Shown one piece after another: positions 1 through 10,540 of a DNA stretch of 64,000 nucleotides (the first letter of the stretch is position 1; every line of letters starts with the position of its first letter). Origin of the DNA: Hohaiivirga sp031546825 (GTDB lineage Bacteria; Pseudomonadota; Alphaproteobacteria; Rhizobiales; Beijerinckiaceae); contig JAVBJU010000023.1 in the NCBI GenBank assembly GCA_031546825.1, forward strand, positions 1 to 64,000. The letters are read 5' to 3'. The position numbers and the translations under genes were made by a program. The notes under the pieces were generated by a model. The model was not told where the DNA came from. It saw only the letters and a program-made list of their open reading frames with translations, and made no database searches.

Positions 1-1
1 G

Positions 2-871
2 CCACCACCTCCGCCCCCTCCCATGCCGCCAAAACGCGACCCGGAGCCGCCGAAGCCAACGCCGCAAGAGATTGAAGCTCTGGCGAAGGCGGAGCATGAC
101 GCGGAAATTGCGGACCAGAAGCGCAAGGCCGAAGCGAAAGCCGAAGCACAGCGCATCGCTGCCGCCAAAGAGGCCAAGGAAAAAGCGTTAAAGGAAAAGG
201 CAGCGGCAGATAAAGCGCAGAAGGAAGCCGACGACAAGCGCAAGGCTGAGGACGACAAACGTAAAGCTTTGGAGCAGGAGCGCGTTCGGATTGCCGCCCA
301 GAAGCGTTTGGAGCAACAACAGAAAAACCGCGACAGGATGAATGAACTTGTCGCCAACGCCCAAGCTCAACAGCCCCCGAAACCGCCGAGCACGCGCAAC
401 CCCAACGCGCAGAACAGCTCTGCACTGGATGATGCCGCCTCGGCACTGAGTTCAAAAGAGCGTTCGCAGTCAACCGGCTCGTCGGCGCGTGAGGTCAATC
501 CCACGGCATCAAAAGGCGCGGCGACAGGCAATGCGGCCACTTTGAGCCCGAGCATGAAACAACAACTGGCGGGCTGGTTGCAACAGAAGCTGAACGGTTG
601 CTACCAAGCGCCAACAATTGTGCAATCCGTTCTTAATCCGCCCATTCCGGTTCTCAGAATCCAATTGAACAGAGATGGCTCGCTCGCCGCAGAACCCACC
701 GAAATGAGTACGGACACCTGGGGCAACCCGGATGCCTATGCCGCGGCTGTCCGAGCAGCAAAACTTGGGGTTCGGCAATGCACCCCGTTACAAATACCGG
801 CCCAATTTACCGTCTATTATGATGAGTGGAAGAGCTTCGGTATGAAATTCAATATTCAGGCACGCCAATGA
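2..871 (+). CDS. tolA: TolA, envelope-spanning protein of the Tol-Pal system (5' end outside window)
   Basis: TolA bridges the inner-membrane TolQR motor to outer-membrane Pal and helps constrict the outer membrane at division. The frame is already open at the left edge (a run of proline codons), so the N-terminal membrane anchor is missing and 289 codons are visible. A long Ala/Lys/Glu/Arg-rich stretch (visible residues about 20-110) is the typical helical stalk; a Ser/Thr/Asn-rich linker follows, then a compact C-terminal domain (about 185-289) with two cysteines, one in LNGCY and one in RQCTP. The stop overlaps the tolB start in an ATGA. Identity rests on architecture plus the following tolB and pal, since TolA sequences are poorly conserved. 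Confidence 0.9.
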   Translation, partial: PPPPPPPMPPKRDPEPPKPTPQEIEALAKAEHDAEIADQKRKAEAKAEAQRIAAAKEAKEKALKEKAAADKAQKEADDKRKAEDDKRKALEQERVRIAAQKRLEQQQKNRDRMNELVANAQAQQPPKPPSTRNPNAQNSSALDDAASALSSKERSQSTGSSAREVNPTASKGAATGNAATLSPSMKQQLAGWLQQKLNGCYQAPTIVQSVLNPPIPVLRIQLNRDGSLAAEPTEMSTDTWGNPDAYAAAVRAAKLGVRQCTPLQIPAQFTVYYDEWKSFGMKFNIQARQ

Positions 872-2265
872 AAATGATCGCCATCATGCCAGTGAAGACC
901 ATGCTTTCAATGCAAAATTTCGTCTCTCGGATGCACCCCCTATCGGCCACGTTTTCGCGGTACTGCCGCAAGGCTGCCGTTGCGGCGTTCATCGGCCTCA
1001 TGGCCATGGTGCAACCCGCCCGATCAGAGCTGATGATCGATGTGGGCTCGGCTGGCATTAAACCGACACCCATCGTCATCGCCGATTTCTCGGGCGATGC
1101 CGAGCTGGGCAAGCAGGTTTCCGGTGTCATCGCCAACGATCTCACCCGTTCGGGCTATTTTACCGTTGTCGATAAAAACCGCATTGGCGAGCGCGCCAGC
1201 TTTGAGGCGGCTCCCAATTTCAATGCCTGGAAAAACTCCGGCGCGCAGGCAATTTTGGTGGGGCGCATCAGCCGCGATGGCTCGGGACGGCTCAAGGCCG
1301 AGTTCCGGCTGTGGGACATTTTCTCCGGCCAGCAACTTGCCGGCCAGCAATATCAGACCGACCCCAATTACTGGCGTCGTGTCGGCCATCTTATTGCCGA
1401 TTCGGTTTATTCCAAGATCACCGGCATCAGTGGTTTCTTCGATACCCGCGTTGCTTTCGTGTCTGAAACCGGGCCCAAAGAAAACCGCGTCAAACGGCTT
1501 GCGGTGATGGATCAGGATGGCGCGAATATCCGTTATATCACGCAGGGCGATAGCAATGTCTCGACACCGCGTTACTCGCTGACCACCCAGGACATCACCT
1601 TCATGACCCAGAAATACGGCGATCAGGGCCGTGTTCAGGTGATCAATCTGGAAACCGGCGCCCGTCAGGCCATCGGCAACTTCCCGCAGATGACCACCAG
1701 CCCCCGCTTCTCGCCGGATGGGCAGCGCGTCGTGCTGTCGATGCAGCAGACCGGCAACGCCAATATTTATATGGTGGATCTTGGCTCCCACGCCACCACC
1801 CGGCTCACCACCACCAACGCCATCGACACTTCGCCCTCGTTCTCACCGGACGGCAAGCGCATCGTGTTCGAGAGTGATCGCGGCGGCAAGCAGCAGCTTT
1901 ACGTGATGAATACCGATGGCTCCAACCAGCAGCGCATCTCCTTCGGTGAGGGCTCCTATGCCCAGCCCGCATGGTCGCCGCGCGGCGATTTCATCGCTTT
2001 CACCAAAATCCGTTCCGGCGGCTTCGCCATCGGCATTATGAAGACCGATGGCTCGGGCGAGCGCGTTCTCACCGAAAGCTTCCACTCGGAAGGCCCGACG
2101 TGGTCACCCAACGGCCAGTACATCATCTTCTATCGCGATCCCGGCGGGCAGGCAGGCGGCAGGCTCTATATGGTCGACGTGACCGGACGGGTCGAGTTGC
2201 CGGTGCCGACTCCGACCGCAGCTTCCGACCCGACCTGGTCGCCGCTACTGAGCAAGGCACGGTGA
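868..2265 (+). CDS. tolB: TolB, periplasmic beta-propeller of the Tol-Pal system
   Basis: TolB is the periplasmic partner that shuttles between Pal and TolA. The 465-residue product has an N-terminal signal region (hydrophobic AAVAAFIGLMAMV, likely cleaved after PARS), an N-terminal alpha/beta domain, and a C-terminal propeller with repeated blades carrying SPDG-type motifs (FSPDGQR, FSPDGKR, WSPRGDF, WSPNGQY). The ATG at 868 is chosen because it overlaps the tolA stop as ATGA; downstream ATGs (for example 889) would give a signal peptide of more usual length, so the exact start is uncertain. It is cotranscribed with tolA. Confidence 0.95.
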   Translation: MKMIAIMPVKTMLSMQNFVSRMHPLSATFSRYCRKAAVAAFIGLMAMVQPARSELMIDVGSAGIKPTPIVIADFSGDAELGKQVSGVIANDLTRSGYFTVVDKNRIGERASFEAAPNFNAWKNSGAQAILVGRISRDGSGRLKAEFRLWDIFSGQQLAGQQYQTDPNYWRRVGHLIADSVYSKITGISGFFDTRVAFVSETGPKENRVKRLAVMDQDGANIRYITQGDSNVSTPRYSLTTQDITFMTQKYGDQGRVQVINLETGARQAIGNFPQMTTSPRFSPDGQRVVLSMQQTGNANIYMVDLGSHATTRLTTTNAIDTSPSFSPDGKRIVFESDRGGKQQLYVMNTDGSNQQRISFGEGSYAQPAWSPRGDFIAFTKIRSGGFAIGIMKTDGSGERVLTESFHSEGPTWSPNGQYIIFYRDPGGQAGGRLYMVDVTGRVELPVPTPTAASDPTWSPLLSKAR

Positions 2266-2432
2266 CGCGCCTGTTGCAAATGCGTCACGCGTTTACGGAA
2301 TACTAACCAAAAGCGCGGATAAATGAGAAAAGTTTACCGTCACCACGATCTTGCCACGCTGCGTGGGCAGGGTCGCACGACGAGCTTGGTAATTCGCCCG
2401 GACCACATCCGGGACTGCAAGGAGTTTGTTTG

Positions 2433-2954
2433 ATGTTGATGTCGCGCCCCGTGAAAATTGCGGCTGCCGTTGTGTTTGCCTTGGCGTTGGCCGCCTGTTC
2501 GAAAACCGATGGCACCGATGGTGCTGACGCGGCCGCTGGTGGTTACGGCGCTGGTGGTGCCGGTGGCTATGGTGCGGGCGGGGCTGGTAAGCCCGGCAGC
2601 TCGCAGGAATTCGTCGTGTCCGTTGGTGACCGCGTGTTCTTCGAGGTCGATTCCACCTCGCTGACCTCGACCGCGACCGCAACCCTCGACAAACAGGCCC
2701 AATGGTTGCAGCAATATCCGCGCTACACCATCCAGATCGAAGGCCATGCCGACGAGCGCGGCACCCGTGAATACAACTACGACCTCAGCGCGCGCCGCGC
2801 CCAGTCCGCCCGCGACTATCTCGCCTCACGCGGCATCAATGCCTCGCGCATCGGCACCGTCGCCTACGGCAAAGACCGCCCGGTTGCGGTCTGCAACGAC
2901 ATTTCCTGCTGGTCTCAGAACCGCCGCGCGGTAACGGTGCTGAAGCAGCAGTAA
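2433..2954 (+). CDS. pal: Pal, peptidoglycan-associated lipoprotein
   Basis: Pal anchors the outer membrane to peptidoglycan and receives TolB/TolA. The 173-residue product has a lipoprotein signal with lipobox LAAC (Cys22), a Gly/Ala/Tyr-rich linker (about 30-55), and an OmpA-like peptidoglycan-binding domain with the hallmark EGHADERGTREYN and LSARRAQS. The start is the ATG at 2433, 8 nt after a GGAG; an in-frame TTG three bases upstream is less likely. It lies 167 bp after tolB and is followed by a strong hairpin terminator. Confidence 0.96.
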   Translation: MLMSRPVKIAAAVVFALALAACSKTDGTDGADAAAGGYGAGGAGGYGAGGAGKPGSSQEFVVSVGDRVFFEVDSTSLTSTATATLDKQAQWLQQYPRYTIQIEGHADERGTREYNYDLSARRAQSARDYLASRGINASRIGTVAYGKDRPVAVCNDISCWSQNRRAVTVLKQQ

Positions 2955-2980
2955 AAGACCATCCTTTTCAGATGTATCAA

Positions 2981-3012
2981 CCCGACGCGGATATCTCGCG
3001 TCGGGTTTTTTA
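2981..3012 (+). terminator. Rho-independent terminator after pal
   Basis: CCCGACGCG at 2981 pairs with CGCGTCGGG ending near 3005, separated by a short AT loop and followed by a run of T. It ends the tolAB-pal unit before cpoB. Confidence 0.85.
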
Positions 3013-3119
3013 TGGGCTCAAGCAAGAGAGCAACCACCCCCGGGCAGACCTTACTCAGCTTGCGTTCAGTCCGCCCGGCGCTATTATTGCTTCCATCGGA
3101 AACTATCAGACGGCGATCC

Positions 3120-3920
3120 ATGTTTTATCGAATTTTTGCGACTTCCTGTGTGGCCCTCTTGTTGATGCAGGCCCCTGCCTGCGCCCAGGAAGACTTGTCC
3201 GACTTCGTCGTCAGGCTCAATAATATCGAGCAACAGGTGCGGCAATTGACGGGCCAGGTCGAGCAACTGCAATACGAGAACCGGCAATTGAAGGAACAGA
3301 TGCGCGGCGCTTCGGTTCCGAGCGCCCCCGCCGTTATTGCACCCCCCCCCGTGGCCGCCACCCCGCCGGTAGAGCCCGCCCGTCCCGCCCCGGCACGACG
3401 CACGGATGTATTCGACCCAAATGAGAACCCCGATGCGCCCGGCGCACCAAAGCCGCTTGGGCAGACCGAAGCCTCGCGCCCGCTGACCGAACAGGAGCGC
3501 GCGGTTGGCCCCAGCGTCGCCGCCACCGGCTCGGGCGATCCGCGCACCGATTATGACGAAGCCTACGCCATGTTCGCCAGCGGCAAATACTCGGAAGCGG
3601 AAATGGGCTTTCGCAAATTCCTGCAATCCCATCCGCGCGACCGGCTGGTGCCGGAGGCCATGTACTGGCTGGGCGAAACCTACCTTTCCACCCAGCGCCC
3701 GCGCGAGGCAGGTGAGCAGTTTCTGGCGATTTCGAAACAATATTCCTCATCATCAAAAGCCCCCAGCGCATTTCTGAAGCTCGGGACGGCGCTCACCGAT
3801 ATTGGTGCCGCCGACCGCGCTTGCGCCATCTTCTCAGAAGCGGCGCGTAAATACCCCAAAGCCTCGCAAAGCTACAAGGACGAGATCGCCCGCCAGCAGC
3901 GCCGGGCCAAATGTCCGTGA
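3120..3920 (+). CDS. cpoB: CpoB/YbgF, Tol-associated periplasmic TPR protein
   Basis: CpoB coordinates Tol-Pal constriction with septal peptidoglycan synthesis. With the ATG at 3120 the 266-residue product begins with a signal peptide (FATSCVALLLMQAPACAQ), then a trimerising coiled coil (about 24-62), a Pro/Ala-rich linker, and a C-terminal TPR domain (about 140-266; YDEAYAMFASGKYSEAE, MYWLGETYLSTQ, APSAFLKLG). The frame stays open further upstream, but earlier starts would bury the signal peptide. Its 3' end overlaps tilS by 10 bases. Confidence 0.93.
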   Translation: MFYRIFATSCVALLLMQAPACAQEDLSDFVVRLNNIEQQVRQLTGQVEQLQYENRQLKEQMRGASVPSAPAVIAPPPVAATPPVEPARPAPARRTDVFDPNENPDAPGAPKPLGQTEASRPLTEQERAVGPSVAATGSGDPRTDYDEAYAMFASGKYSEAEMGFRKFLQSHPRDRLVPEAMYWLGETYLSTQRPREAGEQFLAISKQYSSSSKAPSAFLKLGTALTDIGAADRACAIFSEAARKYPKASQSYKDEIARQQRRAKCP

Positions 3921-4939
3921 CAGAAAAGGATGCAGAGCAGCCGCTTCATGATGAAGAGCTGAAAGAGCTGCTTCCCAATCTTGAGGCTTTCGGCCCGCGC
4001 ACGCTCGTTGTTGCCGTTTCCGGTGGTCCTGACTCCATGGCGCTGATGGCGGCAGTGGCGCGCTGGAAGGCGCTGGCCGAGAGCGCCTTTCATGTTGTGG
4101 TCGCAACCGTAAACCATGGTCTACGCGACGAAGCCAAGGCCGAATGCGCCATGGTTGCCGAGGAAGCAGCCCGCCTGGGGCTTCAATGCCGGACCCTGCA
4201 CTGGCAAGGCCCCAAGCCCACCACCGGCATTCAGGAGAAGGCACGGGAAGCCCGATACAGGTTGCTTTTCGCGTTATGTCGTGAGGAAAACGCGTTTCTC
4301 TTGACGGCACATACCCTCGATGATGTGGCCGAGACCATCATGATGCGCCTTGCGCGCGGCTCCGGGATTTCTGGCCTGATCGGCATGGAAAAGATGCGCT
4401 CAGTTGATGAGGGACTACTTCTGCGCCCTTTGCTAGCCATCGCCAAAGCCCGGCTGATCGCCTCCTGCCGCGCATGGAATATTCCTTTCGTTGAAGATCC
4501 TTCCAATCAGTGTGAGGATTTCACGCGTGTGCGCTGGCGCAAGCTGATGCCCGCCCTGGCAAAAGAAGGGCTCGATGCACGGCGGATCGTTATCTTTGCA
4601 GACCGTTTGCGCCATGCCGACAAGGCTCTCGCCGACAAGACAAAACGCGCGCTGAAAACATATAAAATTGAAGATGCCAGCTCCGGTTCCACCCGCATCA
4701 ACGGGCGCGCGCTTTACGAGCATGAGCCCCTCGAAATCATCTGGCGCGTCTTTAAAGCCATGATTGAAAGCGAAAAGCACTTCCGGCTCGATCGACTGGA
4801 AGATTGCGCCTCCGCATTCCGTCTGGCCGTTCTGGCATCGACCCCTCTGCGCCGCAGCCTCGCGGGCGTCATAATTTCGCTTGATAAAAAGGGCATCCTC
4901 ACCTTCTCGCCCGAACCTCCGCGCAAACGGGGTCGATAG
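3911..4939 (+). CDS. tilS: tRNA(Ile)-lysidine synthase TilS
   Basis: TilS ligates lysine to C34 of the tRNA-Ile with a CAU anticodon, letting it read AUA. The 342-residue protein carries the N-type ATP pyrophosphatase PP-loop SGGPDS (residues 37-42), followed by conserved family stretches (TVNHGLRDEA, IQEKAREARYRLL, TAHTLDDVAET, RLARGSGISGL). It lacks the extended C-terminal domains of the E. coli form, as is common in alphaproteobacteria. It overlaps cpoB by 10 bases and precedes ftsH, the usual order in rhizobia. Confidence 0.95.
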   Translation: MSVTEKDAEQPLHDEELKELLPNLEAFGPRTLVVAVSGGPDSMALMAAVARWKALAESAFHVVVATVNHGLRDEAKAECAMVAEEAARLGLQCRTLHWQGPKPTTGIQEKAREARYRLLFALCREENAFLLTAHTLDDVAETIMMRLARGSGISGLIGMEKMRSVDEGLLLRPLLAIAKARLIASCRAWNIPFVEDPSNQCEDFTRVRWRKLMPALAKEGLDARRIVIFADRLRHADKALADKTKRALKTYKIEDASSGSTRINGRALYEHEPLEIIWRVFKAMIESEKHFRLDRLEDCASAFRLAVLASTPLRRSLAGVIISLDKKGILTFSPEPPRKRGR

Positions 4940-5133
4940 CCAAGCTCATGCTGATTTCGTCGCAGACGGCCTCGCTACCCTTGGCAAGAGGGGTTGGAGC
5001 TCTTAGATTAAGGCTTACGGCTAAAACCGGCATATGATATGCGGGTTGACAATGGTGCCGTACGGAAAACAGACAATGGCATGAGGGCCTCAGGCGGCTT
5101 GAGGGCCCATGAACAGAGACAGACGAAAATCAG

Positions 5134-7053
<1,920 letters not shown>

Positions 7054-7082
7054 GCCCTCGGGGAAATTGATACTCAACTGAG

Positions 7083-7119
7083 AACCGGCTGCGATTGAGC
7101 CCAATCGCAGCCGGTTTTT
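7083..7119 (+). terminator. Rho-independent terminator after ftsH
   Basis: A 15-bp perfect stem (AACCGGCTGCGATTG and its complement), a four-base loop and five T residues. It lies between ftsH and the convergent HEAT-repeat gene, whose stop codon is only 6 bases away. Confidence 0.9.
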
Positions 7120-7124
7120 CATTT

Positions 7125-10100
7125 TCAGATGCCCGACACAACCTGCAAGGCCGCAGGAGGCTCGATCAGATCGGCGGCATCCGATATCCAGGGGCTTTGG
7201 TCCGCACGATAGTGTTGCAGGGCAACGCGCTCAGCGTCATACCAGCCGTGCAATCTTGTGCTCTCACACAACAATTCAAGACCAATACGCCGAAGCGCTT
7301 GAGAAGGCTCTGCCCGAAGAATCGTCTCCACGTCCCGGAGCTGTCCGATCGTTTGAGCCGTGCACATATCAGCCAAAACAGCGAGGGCGTCCTGCACCGC
7401 ACCGGGATGGAGTAATCCCGCCGACTCAAAGCGTTGTAAAAACGCCAGGGCGTCCAACGGCGGTAGAATTGACCCGACCAGGTGGAACGCCAGGCCGGGA
7501 TGCCAATGGCGCTCCAAGAGCCCTGTGGCCAGAGCTGCTGCAGAGGGCTCCAAACCGATCTGACCACACCGCTTTTCACCGCCGTAGGCCGCAACAATGG
7601 CGGCCAGCGCCTGGGCATTTTTGGTGGCCGACAGGGTTGACGCCAGCCAAGAATCGTCCCGCCCGAGACACGCCTTCAGCAATCCCCGCACGGCAAGGAC
7701 AGCGACCTCAGGGTCTGTCTCGTTGATTTGACTGAGCAGGGCTTCCCGCAGAGGCATCTCCCCGTCTCCTAACGGTGCGTCGATCAATCTCTGCAGCGTT
7801 TCCCTTCTGATCTGCGCATCCGGATGCCGAAGGAGCCGCGTGAGATGGGCGCTGAGGCGCTTCAGGTTTTGCACCGACAACCCATTTTGAGGAATGCGGA
7901 TGGTCGCTCTTGCCACAGCTGCCCGGTCGCTTTCGGACGCTGAATGGAAAAGCGCCCAAACCTCTTCCTGATCGAGGTGGTTCCACAGCGCCCGCAGCAA
8001 TGCGATCCGCACGTCCTCATGCAAATCATCCCTAGCGCTCACGCACGACAGGAATGCATGGGCTTCCGCCCCGTGAAACTCTCCCGCAATTCGGAGTACT
8101 TCTTTCGCGACAGTCACTTTGCCGAGCGGTGCCCTCTCCAAAATGGGAAACACCGCCGTGGCTGGCATGGCGGTCAGCGACCGACGCAAGGCATAAATGG
8201 CGACACGCCCCCGGTCATCGTCGAGCGCATTTATCAGCGGTGCCACGCCGCGCCCCGCATCAGCCTGCCCCAGAGCGGTGAGCGCCCAGTCACGCAACGC
8301 CACATCGGTGGCATCCAGCCGCGCGAGTTCAACAAGTGGCGTGACATCAATGGAGGGCATGGCACCAAGACGCCCAACCGCCCTCATCAATTCCCAGGCA
8401 TTGCGATTTCGCGTGGTCAGAATGCCAACCTGCGCTTTGGCATAGGTTGCCTGCTGGGTGGCTGTCCAGCGCCAAAAGCCTGCGTCGAACGCCGGCAATC
8501 CGGCGGCCTTGCCGGTCCCAAACCTGCCCTTATAAGAGCGCGCGGATAAAAATGGCGTCAGCAAACTTTGGCGGTGTTTATGGAGATGATGCGCAACCGT
8601 ATTGACCATGATCCAACCGGGATCTTGCTTGATCAATTGCGGAATCAAGAGTGCGGTTTCGATTCTGAAATCAGCGCGTAGCAGGCCCTCAAGACCTGAG
8701 CGCGCCACATGAGCGCGTTTGTCACTGGTGAGTTCAGTCATCAATCGGGCAAATTCCGGCACGCTCTTGGCCCGGCGCCCAAAATTGAAAATCAGCCCGA
8801 GGGCAAAATGAGAACGCTCCCGTATGATCCATGTCTCCAGCAGTGGGATCAGCTTGGGCGCAAGCGCCACCATCTCGCGATCGCTTAAGCGGGATTCGAG
8901 TGAAACGGCATGGAGACCGCCCATACGCTCCACGAGACTGGGCAACTCTTCGGCGACAAAGTGCGTTTGGGCAATTGTCAGCCCCAACAGCAACCGCGCC
9001 GCTGTCGCCATGGTCTGGGCAGAGCAATCCCGCGCTGCCAGCGCGGCAGCAATGATCCCCTTGATCTTCGGCAAATGCTGCGCCGCAAACCGGCTTGGTG
9101 GAAGTTTGGCCAGGCCGTCTAACATGGAAAGGCGGACAGGATCAGCCTCATTCTTGCGCGCCAGACACAGGTCGAGTATGGGGTCGAGACAGGTGGGCTG
9201 ATAGCGCCCGGTGCCCACAACCGCCCTAAGCGCTTGGCCGCGCAAAGTAACATCCGGCTGCGATAAAAAGGGTTTGGCCAGCGCCTGCGCTTCCTCGAAC
9301 GGCAAGCAGGCAAGGTAGAAAATGCGTTTCTCGGGCAAGGATGCCAGAAGCGGCGAGGAAAAAGCGTGTCGGGCCTCCCGGTGACGCACCGCGGCTGGCA
9401 GGGTTTTGACAACGTCCAGCAGCAAGGCGCCGCTGCTATCACGCCAATTTTCCCCACTGGATTCATAGAGCGCGATCCGTTGTTCGGGCCGTAACTGCGA
9501 GAACAAACAGGCGTTCTCTGGCAGTGCTTTCTTATCGGCCAATGCGAGAAGCTGTGCGATATCGAGCTTTCGTAAAGCGGCGGGAGACCACGCCACTTTG
9601 ACCCGGCCCGCGCTCTGTTGAACGATATCCGCAATCTCCTCCGGAAATTGCACCGCATACCGATTAAGGGCCAGAAAATACGCCGGTATCTTATCCTGAA
9701 CGCCCTTCAGTAACCGCATCCCAATCCGGGGGGCAATCCGCAGCATTTGGAACAAGGCCGCCTGTACAGCCAGCTGGATGCGCAACGACGATCCGCCCGC
9801 GCGGTCCACATCGGCCAGCAGCAAATCGCAAGCCATATCTGGAAAGCGGTAAGCCATCTGGCCCCATTGCGTCTCCGTCCAGCGCACGATCTGTTCGGGA
9901 TCGAGGTTACTCTGAATGAATTCCCGCGTCGTCAACGGCAAAATCCAACGCTGCGCCTCGGGCTCGAGCGTTTCATAAGCCAGCACGTTGACGGATCCGC
10001 GTTTCACCCGCGCCAAAGCCTTGGCGAGCGCATAGCACCGTCGCCGTGTCATGCCCGATATCACCGCCACCAGATTGGCCTCAGGCAGATATTGCGCCGC

Positions 10101-10355
10101 GAGCTTGATCGCGGCGAGGCCTAGTGAACTCGAAGCATCAGCCAGAAACGCGGCGATCAGGTCATGGTCATGGGAGCCCCAGGCCGAGGTCAGCGCCAAA
10201 AGGCGCTCGTAATGCGTCTCTGAGCGGGCCAACGCTGCCAGGGAGTTCGCCAGTTTCCGGTTGGATTGAGCTTTTTTGCCCAGATTGACCATGTATTTCA
10301 TGCGCTGGTTGTGATCGAGCTCTTCAACAGCCTTCAAAATACTGCGCATATCCAT
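7125..10355 (-). CDS. Large HEAT-repeat protein of unknown function
   Basis: I do not recognise a named family. The 1,076-residue product has no signal peptide, membrane helix or visible catalytic motif. Almost its whole length is Leu/Ala/Arg-rich paired helices with HEAT-like spacing, clearest in the last 500 residues (VARSGLEGLLRADF, VALRDWALTALGQAD, VRIALLRALWNHL, IRRETLQRLIDA, VAVLAVRGLLKACLG). The N-terminus (ILKAVEELDHNQRMKYMVNL) may be a distinct cap. Such alpha-solenoids usually serve as protein- or nucleic-acid-binding scaffolds. The ATG is preceded by GGGAG at about 9 nt. The gene stands alone, convergent with ftsH, and a terminator separates it from the upstream symporter gene. Being intact over 3.2 kb argues that it is functional. 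Confidence 0.75.
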   Translation of the reverse strand: MDMRSILKAVEELDHNQRMKYMVNLGKKAQSNRKLANSLAALARSETHYERLLALTSAWGSHDHDLIAAFLADASSSLGLAAIKLAAQYLPEANLVAVISGMTRRRCYALAKALARVKRGSVNVLAYETLEPEAQRWILPLTTREFIQSNLDPEQIVRWTETQWGQMAYRFPDMACDLLLADVDRAGGSSLRIQLAVQAALFQMLRIAPRIGMRLLKGVQDKIPAYFLALNRYAVQFPEEIADIVQQSAGRVKVAWSPAALRKLDIAQLLALADKKALPENACLFSQLRPEQRIALYESSGENWRDSSGALLLDVVKTLPAAVRHREARHAFSSPLLASLPEKRIFYLACLPFEEAQALAKPFLSQPDVTLRGQALRAVVGTGRYQPTCLDPILDLCLARKNEADPVRLSMLDGLAKLPPSRFAAQHLPKIKGIIAAALAARDCSAQTMATAARLLLGLTIAQTHFVAEELPSLVERMGGLHAVSLESRLSDREMVALAPKLIPLLETWIIRERSHFALGLIFNFGRRAKSVPEFARLMTELTSDKRAHVARSGLEGLLRADFRIETALLIPQLIKQDPGWIMVNTVAHHLHKHRQSLLTPFLSARSYKGRFGTGKAAGLPAFDAGFWRWTATQQATYAKAQVGILTTRNRNAWELMRAVGRLGAMPSIDVTPLVELARLDATDVALRDWALTALGQADAGRGVAPLINALDDDRGRVAIYALRRSLTAMPATAVFPILERAPLGKVTVAKEVLRIAGEFHGAEAHAFLSCVSARDDLHEDVRIALLRALWNHLDQEEVWALFHSASESDRAAVARATIRIPQNGLSVQNLKRLSAHLTRLLRHPDAQIRRETLQRLIDAPLGDGEMPLREALLSQINETDPEVAVLAVRGLLKACLGRDDSWLASTLSATKNAQALAAIVAAYGGEKRCGQIGLEPSAAALATGLLERHWHPGLAFHLVGSILPPLDALAFLQRFESAGLLHPGAVQDALAVLADMCTAQTIGQLRDVETILRAEPSQALRRIGLELLCESTRLHGWYDAERVALQHYRADQSPWISDAADLIEPPAALQVVSGI

Positions 10356-10479
10356 GGCAAGATCACTCCCTTAAGGCGCGCGAAAACAATCTCCTTATAC
10401 CCAAGGTTGGTCACCTGCGGTAGCCTCGACATATCGTCTCAAAAGCGGGAATGATCTGTTTACGGGAGTACAGGCACTC

Positions 10480-10512
10480 AAAAAAACAGCCCCCGACCAT
10501 ACAATCGGGAGC
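10480..10512 (-). terminator. Terminator after the dicarboxylate symporter gene
   Basis: On the minus strand an 8-bp stem (GCTCCCGA with TCGGGGGC, one G-T pair) is followed by TG and seven T. It separates the symporter gene from the HEAT-repeat gene downstream. Confidence 0.8.
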
Positions 10513-10540
10513 CGCCGTCACATTTGGTTAAACTATGGGC

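Noticed and set aside
5041..5080. An ftsH promoter based on TTGACA at 5046-5051
   Set aside because: No acceptable -10 hexamer follows at 16-18 bases.
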